64,000 nt of DNA from Chloroflexi bacterium UBA6077. GTDB taxonomy: Bacteria > Chloroflexota > UBA6077. Positions within the stretch are counted from its first letter, which is position 1. The number at the start of each line of letters is the position of its first letter. The position numbers and the translations under genes were made by a program. The notes beneath the pieces are model-generated. The model worked only from the letters and a program-made list of their open reading frames with translations, ran no database searches and was not told the origin of the DNA. Positions 59,591 through 64,000 of this stretch are shown here, piece by piece. Location: the NCBI GenBank assembly GCA_002436065.1, contig DIXP01000112.1:62001-126000 (forward strand), written 5' to 3'.

Positions 59591-61582
59591 ATGATAGTTG
59601 AAGAGGGTCGCAGGCGCGCGATCATCGAGGGCGTCCAGCCGGAGATCGACTGCGGCCGATTCCCCATAAGGCGGACTGTCGGTGAGAAGGTGACGGTGGA
59701 GGCCGACATCTTCACCGATGGGCACGACGTCGTGTCGGCCAGGCTGCTGCACCGCCCCGCCCGGCATGCGGAGTGGTCCGAAGTCCCCATGGAATCGCTG
59801 GTGAACGACCGGTGGCGAGGCGAGTTCGCGGTCTACGAGTTGGGCCAGTATCGCTACACACTTCAGGCCTGGGTGGACCACTTCAAGACGTGGCAAAGGG
59901 ACCTGGGGAAAAAGGTAGACGCAGGGCAGGAGGTATCGGTAGAGCTGCGGATGGGCGCCCAACTGGTGGAGGAATCGGCTCTGAGGGCATCAGAGGCCGA
60001 CGCATCCCGCCTCCGACAGTATGCGCACGACCTGCGAATGGAGGTCAGCAGCGCCGAGAGGGTGCAGCGGGCGCTGAGCGAGGATCTGTGCAGACTGATG
60101 GCCAGCTATCCCGACCGACGCTTCGCCACCACCTACAGCCGCGAGCTGGCCGCGGAGGTGGACCGTGAGCGGGCGCGCTTCAGCAGCTGGTACGAGCTGT
60201 TCCCCCGCTCAACCTCGCCCAAGCCCAGGGGGCACGGCAGCTTCAAGGACGTCGAAGCGCGGCTCCCCTACGTGGCGGAACTGGGCTTCGATGTGCTGTA
60301 CCTGCCTCCCATCCACCCCATAGGCCACACCTTCCGTAAGGGGCAGAACAACTCCCCAACATCGACCGAGGAGGAGCCCGGCAGCCCCTGGGGCATCGGG
60401 TCCGAGGAGGGCGGCCACAAGGCCGTCCACCCCCAACTGGGAACGCTGGAGGACTTCCGTCAGCTGGTCGCCACGGCTCTGGAGTGGGGGATCGAGATCG
60501 CGCTGGACATCGCCTTCCAGACATCCCCAGACCACCCTTACGCCCGGGAGCACCCCGAGTGGTTCCGGCATCGCCCGGACGGCACCATCCAGTACGCCGA
60601 GAACCCACCCAAGAAGTACCAGGACATCTACCCCTTCGACTTCGAGACCGAGCGGTGGCGGGAGCTATGGGAAGAGCTGAAGAGCATCTTCCTTTTTTGG
60701 ATCGACCAGGGGGTACGCATCTTCAGGGTCGACAACCCCCACACCAAGCCCTACCGCTTCTGGGAATGGCTGATTGGCGAGATCAAGGCCGCCCACCCTG
60801 AGGTGATCTTTCTCTCGGAGGCGTTCACTCGACCGAAGGTGATGTACTACCTGGCGAAGCTGGGATTCAGCCAGTCCTACACTTACTTTACCTGGCGCAA
60901 CACGAAGTGGGAATTGACCGAGTACTTCACGGAGCTGACGAAGACGGAGGTCAATGAGTTCTTCCGGCCCAACCTGTGGCCGAACACCCCGGACATCCTC
61001 ACCGAGCAGTTGCAGCAGGGCGGGAGCCCCGCCTTCATGGCTCGGCTGGTGCTGGCAGCCACGCTTGGTGCCAGTTACGGTGTATATGGACCCGCCTTCG
61101 AGTTGATGGAGAACCTGCCCAAGGAGCCGGGGAGCGAGGAGTACCTCAACTCCGAGAAGTACGAGATCAAGAATTGGGACATCGAGAGGTCCGACAGCCT
61201 GAGATACTTCATCGCTCTAGTCAACCGCATCCGTCGGGGGAATCTCCCCCTTCAGAGCAACCACAACCTACGGTTCCACCAGGTCGACAACGAGCAGTTG
61301 ATCTGCTACAGCAAGGCCACCGACGACCTCTCCGCGCTCGTTCTGGTGGTGGTGAACCTGGACCCTCATTGGAAGCAGTCGGGTTGGGTGGAGTTGCCGC
61401 TGGAGGAATTGGGCATAGACCCTCACCAGCCATACCAACTGCACGACCTGCTGACCGATGCCCGCTACCTCTGGCACGGCTCGCGCAACTACGTAGAATT
61501 AGATCCTCACCAGCTTCCGGCCCACATCTTCCGCCTCCGCCGTCGCATCGGTAGGGAGGGAGAGAGCGAGCATTACGAGTAA
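59591..61582 (+). CDS. glgE: Maltose-1-phosphate:alpha-1,4-glucan maltosyltransferase
   Basis: 663 residues, GH13_3. The N-terminal immunoglobulin-like domain precedes the barrel. WYELFPRSTSPKPRGHGSFKDV, YLPPIHPIGHTFRKGQNN, RIFRVDNPHTKPYRFWEWL (nucleophile Asp), VIFLSEAFTRPKVMY (acid Glu) and SYTYFTWRNTKWEL are GlgE-specific. It extends alpha-glucan by maltosyl units. 111 bases after otsA; 13 bases before treS. Start ATG 59591. Confidence 0.95.
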   Translation: MIVEEGRRRAIIEGVQPEIDCGRFPIRRTVGEKVTVEADIFTDGHDVVSARLLHRPARHAEWSEVPMESLVNDRWRGEFAVYELGQYRYTLQAWVDHFKTWQRDLGKKVDAGQEVSVELRMGAQLVEESALRASEADASRLRQYAHDLRMEVSSAERVQRALSEDLCRLMASYPDRRFATTYSRELAAEVDRERARFSSWYELFPRSTSPKPRGHGSFKDVEARLPYVAELGFDVLYLPPIHPIGHTFRKGQNNSPTSTEEEPGSPWGIGSEEGGHKAVHPQLGTLEDFRQLVATALEWGIEIALDIAFQTSPDHPYAREHPEWFRHRPDGTIQYAENPPKKYQDIYPFDFETERWRELWEELKSIFLFWIDQGVRIFRVDNPHTKPYRFWEWLIGEIKAAHPEVIFLSEAFTRPKVMYYLAKLGFSQSYTYFTWRNTKWELTEYFTELTKTEVNEFFRPNLWPNTPDILTEQLQQGGSPAFMARLVLAATLGASYGVYGPAFELMENLPKEPGSEEYLNSEKYEIKNWDIERSDSLRYFIALVNRIRRGNLPLQSNHNLRFHQVDNEQLICYSKATDDLSALVLVVVNLDPHWKQSGWVELPLEELGIDPHQPYQLHDLLTDARYLWHGSRNYVELDPHQLPAHIFRLRRRIGREGESEHYE

Positions 61583-61595
61583 AGGGGCAGCTTCA

Positions 61596-64000
61596 ATGGA
61601 GCAGCGCGACATAGCCTCCATGCCTGAGGGCAACCCTCTCTGGTACAAGGACGCCGTCATCTACGAACTGCACGTCCGCGCCTTCTTCGACAGCAACGGA
61701 GATGGCATGGGGGACTTCCAGGGGCTCACGGAGAAGCTGGACTACCTCCAGGACCTGGGGGTCACGACTCTGTGGCTCCTGCCCTTCTACCCCTCCCCAC
61801 TGAAGGACGACGGCTACGACATCGCCGACTATGGCGATGTGCACCCATCCTACGGCAACCTGCGCGATGTGCGACAGTTCGTCCGCGAGGCCCATCGCCG
61901 GGGGCTGCGAGTGATCACCGAGTTGGTCTGCAACCATACCTCCGACCAGCACCCCTGGTTCAGGCGGGCACGACAGGCCAGGCCGGGCAGCTCGGCCAGG
62001 AATTTCTACGTCTGGAGCGACACGCCGGACAAATATCGGGATGCTCGCATCATCTTCAAGGATTTCGAGACCTCCAACTGGAGCTGGGACCCGGTGGCCA
62101 GGGCCTACTTCTGGCACCGCTTCTACTCCCATCAGCCCGACCTGAACTATGACAACCCTCAGGTCCGCAGGGCTATATTCAAGGTGATGGACCACTGGCT
62201 CCAGATGGGGATCGACGGGCTGCGACTGGACGCCGTCCCCTACCTGTACGAGCGGGAGGGGACCAATGATGAGAACCTGCCCGAGACGCACGGCTTCCTC
62301 AAGTCGCTGCGACGCCATGTGGACGAGCAGTTCCGCGACCGGATGCTGCTAGCCGAGGCAAATCAGTGGCCCGAGGAGGCCGTGGCCTACTTCGGCGATG
62401 GGGATGAGTGCAACATGGCGTTCCACTTCCCCCTGATGCCCCGCATGTTCATGGCTATCCGGATGGAGGATAGGTTCCCAATCATCGATATTCTCAGCCA
62501 GACGCCCCCCATACCCGACAACAGCCAGTGGGCGCTCTTCCTCCGAAACCACGACGAGTTGACGCTGGAGATGGTCACCGACGAGGAGCGGGACTACATG
62601 TACCGGGTGTACGCCCTTGATCCGGAGGCGCGAATCAATCTGGGCATCCGGCGACGGCTCGCCCCGCTGCTCGGGAACCACAGGCGCCGCATCGAGCTGA
62701 TGAACGGGCTGCTCTTCTCCCTGCCGGGCTCGCCGGTGATCTACTACGGCGACGAGATCGGCATGGGGGATAACATCTACCTGGGAGACCGCAACGGCGT
62801 CCGCACACCTATGCAGTGGACGGCCGACCGCAACGCGGGATTCTCCCAGGCCAACCCCCAGCGGCTCTACCTGCCGGTCATCGTCGATCCGGAGTACCAC
62901 TACGCCAGCGTGAACGTGCAGGCCCAGCGGGGCAACCCTCATTCGCTGCTCTCCTGGATGAAGCGGCTGATCGCCCTCAGGAAGCACTACCGGGCCTTCG
63001 GTCGGGGCTCTCTGGAGTTCCTCTACCCGGAGAACCGGAAGGTGCTGGCGTACCTTCGCCGCCACGGGGATGAGACCATCCTGGTGGTGGCCAACATGTC
63101 CCGCTTCGTCCAGTACGCTGAGATCAACCTCGCCGAGTTCAAGGGAATGATACCGGTGGAGCTCTGGGGGCAGGTGGAGTTCCCTCCAATCGATGAGGTT
63201 CCCTACTTCCTGACCTTGGGGCCCCACGTCTTCTACTGGTTCTCCCTCGAGCGGCAACGGGTCCAGGAAGTCCGCCTCGAAGCGCCAGAGGCCCAGATGG
63301 AGATCCCAATCCTGGCAGTCTCCGGCTCCTGGGATGGTGGGGTGGCTCATCCCTCCCTCCTGGGGGATGGATGGGGCGACCTGATGAGCCTTCTACCTTC
63401 ATACCTGAGATCGCGGCGATGGTTCCGTGGCAAGGCCAGGAGGATCAAGTCTACCCAGATCCAGGATTCGATACCTTTGAGCTTCGATGGAGAGGTGGCA
63501 CACCTGGCGATGGTGCAGGTGGAATACACGGAAGGGGACCCAGAGCTCTACCTGCTTCCCCTGGCCTTCGCAACTGGGGAGTACGCAGACCAGCTACTGC
63601 GGGACCAGCCTCAAGCTGTGGTGGCGCGGCTGCTTATGAAGAAGGGGAGGACGGAGGGATTGCTCTACGGTGCCCTGGTGAACCCGGGTTTCACCAAGGC
63701 CCTGCTTCACACCCTGGCCGCCAGGCGTCGGTTGAAGGGGGCAAAGGGCGAGTTGTGCGCCGCCACTACCCCCGCCTATCGCCCCCTCCTCAAGGCCGGT
63801 TGGCAGGATCTCGAGCCAACGACAGTAAGGGCAGAGCAGAGCAACAGCTCGGTGGTGTACGGCGACCAACTGATCATGAAGCTGTTCCGAAAGCTGGAGG
63901 TGGGCGCCAACCCTGACCAGGAGATCGGGCGTTTCCTGACGGAGAAGGGGTTCCCTAACACTCCACCCATGGTGGGAACCCTGGAGTACCAGCGGAAGCC
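61596..64000 (+). CDS. treS: Trehalose synthase / maltokinase fusion (truncated by window)
   Basis: 801 codons are visible, continuing past the edge. The N-terminal 550 residues are TreS (GH13_16): NPLWYKDAVIYELHVRAFFDSNGDGMGDFQGL, GIDGLRLDAVPYLYEREGT (nucleophile Asp), LLAEANQWPEEAV, FLRNHDELTLEMV and NGVRTPMQW. From about residue 600 a maltokinase domain begins (LLPSYLRSRRWFRGKARRIKST, then SNSSVVYGDQLIMKLFRKLEVGANPDQEIGRFL). TreS interconverts trehalose and maltose; Mak phosphorylates maltose for GlgE. AAAGGGG lies 8 bases before ATG 61596. Confidence 0.94.
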   Translation, partial: MEQRDIASMPEGNPLWYKDAVIYELHVRAFFDSNGDGMGDFQGLTEKLDYLQDLGVTTLWLLPFYPSPLKDDGYDIADYGDVHPSYGNLRDVRQFVREAHRRGLRVITELVCNHTSDQHPWFRRARQARPGSSARNFYVWSDTPDKYRDARIIFKDFETSNWSWDPVARAYFWHRFYSHQPDLNYDNPQVRRAIFKVMDHWLQMGIDGLRLDAVPYLYEREGTNDENLPETHGFLKSLRRHVDEQFRDRMLLAEANQWPEEAVAYFGDGDECNMAFHFPLMPRMFMAIRMEDRFPIIDILSQTPPIPDNSQWALFLRNHDELTLEMVTDEERDYMYRVYALDPEARINLGIRRRLAPLLGNHRRRIELMNGLLFSLPGSPVIYYGDEIGMGDNIYLGDRNGVRTPMQWTADRNAGFSQANPQRLYLPVIVDPEYHYASVNVQAQRGNPHSLLSWMKRLIALRKHYRAFGRGSLEFLYPENRKVLAYLRRHGDETILVVANMSRFVQYAEINLAEFKGMIPVELWGQVEFPPIDEVPYFLTLGPHVFYWFSLERQRVQEVRLEAPEAQMEIPILAVSGSWDGGVAHPSLLGDGWGDLMSLLPSYLRSRRWFRGKARRIKSTQIQDSIPLSFDGEVAHLAMVQVEYTEGDPELYLLPLAFATGEYADQLLRDQPQAVVARLLMKKGRTEGLLYGALVNPGFTKALLHTLAARRRLKGAKGELCAATTPAYRPLLKAGWQDLEPTTVRAEQSNSSVVYGDQLIMKLFRKLEVGANPDQEIGRFLTEKGFPNTPPMVGTLEYQRK

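Overview
This is GC-rich bacterial chromosomal DNA in compact, mostly co-directional operons. A c-di-AMP (ydaO-type) riboswitch, a DarA/PstA-type c-di-AMP receptor, a RodZ-like protein, Thr/Pro-rich exported proteins and many short palindromic dispersed repeats together suggest Chloroflexota or a related lineage. That assignment is inference; no rRNA, tRNA or phylogenetic marker was compared, and none was seen.

Layout. 1-2.1 kb (-): rodZ-like gene and rimO (truncated by the window edge). 2.3-6.2 kb (+): Na/Pi cotransporter-PhoU fusion, ddl, murG-like gene. 6.4-12.5 kb (-): Pit phosphate transporter with its DUF47 partner, a glycogen-debranching-type enzyme, a HAD phosphatase, purA. 12.9-17.1 kb: SorC-family regulator (+) convergent with a 2-oxoacid dehydrogenase operon (E1alpha, E1beta, E2; -). 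17.2-31.7 kb: a 12.5-kb catabolic island bracketed by two direct copies of a deleted IS4-like element. It holds a LacI regulator, a TctCBA tripartite tricarboxylate transporter, MaoC hydratase, CaiB CoA-transferase, a second E2/E1alpha/E1beta set, an IS5 remnant and a second TctC. 32-38.6 kb: GT87-like mannosyltransferase, metallophosphoesterase, unknowns, a sulfopyruvate-decarboxylase-like TPP enzyme pair and an alpha/beta hydrolase. 38.9-43.1 kb (+): MerR-type HTH gene with a family-5 peptide/nickel-type ABC importer. 43.3-45.2 kb: degenerate MA-type peptidase and a CheC-like protein. 45.4-64 kb: alpha-glucan and trehalose metabolism (second debranching enzyme, TreZ, OtsB, OtsA, GlgE, TreS-maltokinase fusion), interrupted by darA, a LUD-domain gene, two unknown large genes, azlCD and lspA.

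How it fits together. The most striking theme is second-messenger control of compatible-solute metabolism. A c-di-AMP riboswitch with an apparent intrinsic terminator sits directly upstream of otsA-glgE-treS/mak, and otsB is the immediate upstream neighbour of a c-di-AMP receptor gene. OtsA/OtsB would make trehalose, TreS-Mak would convert it to maltose-1-phosphate, and GlgE would polymerise that to alpha-glucan, which the debranching enzymes and TreZ can recycle. The second theme is a mobile-looking carboxylate-degradation cassette with its own LacI operator. The third is heavy colonisation by palindromic repeats, at least two of which lie in frame inside protein-coding genes (rimO and the GT87 gene).
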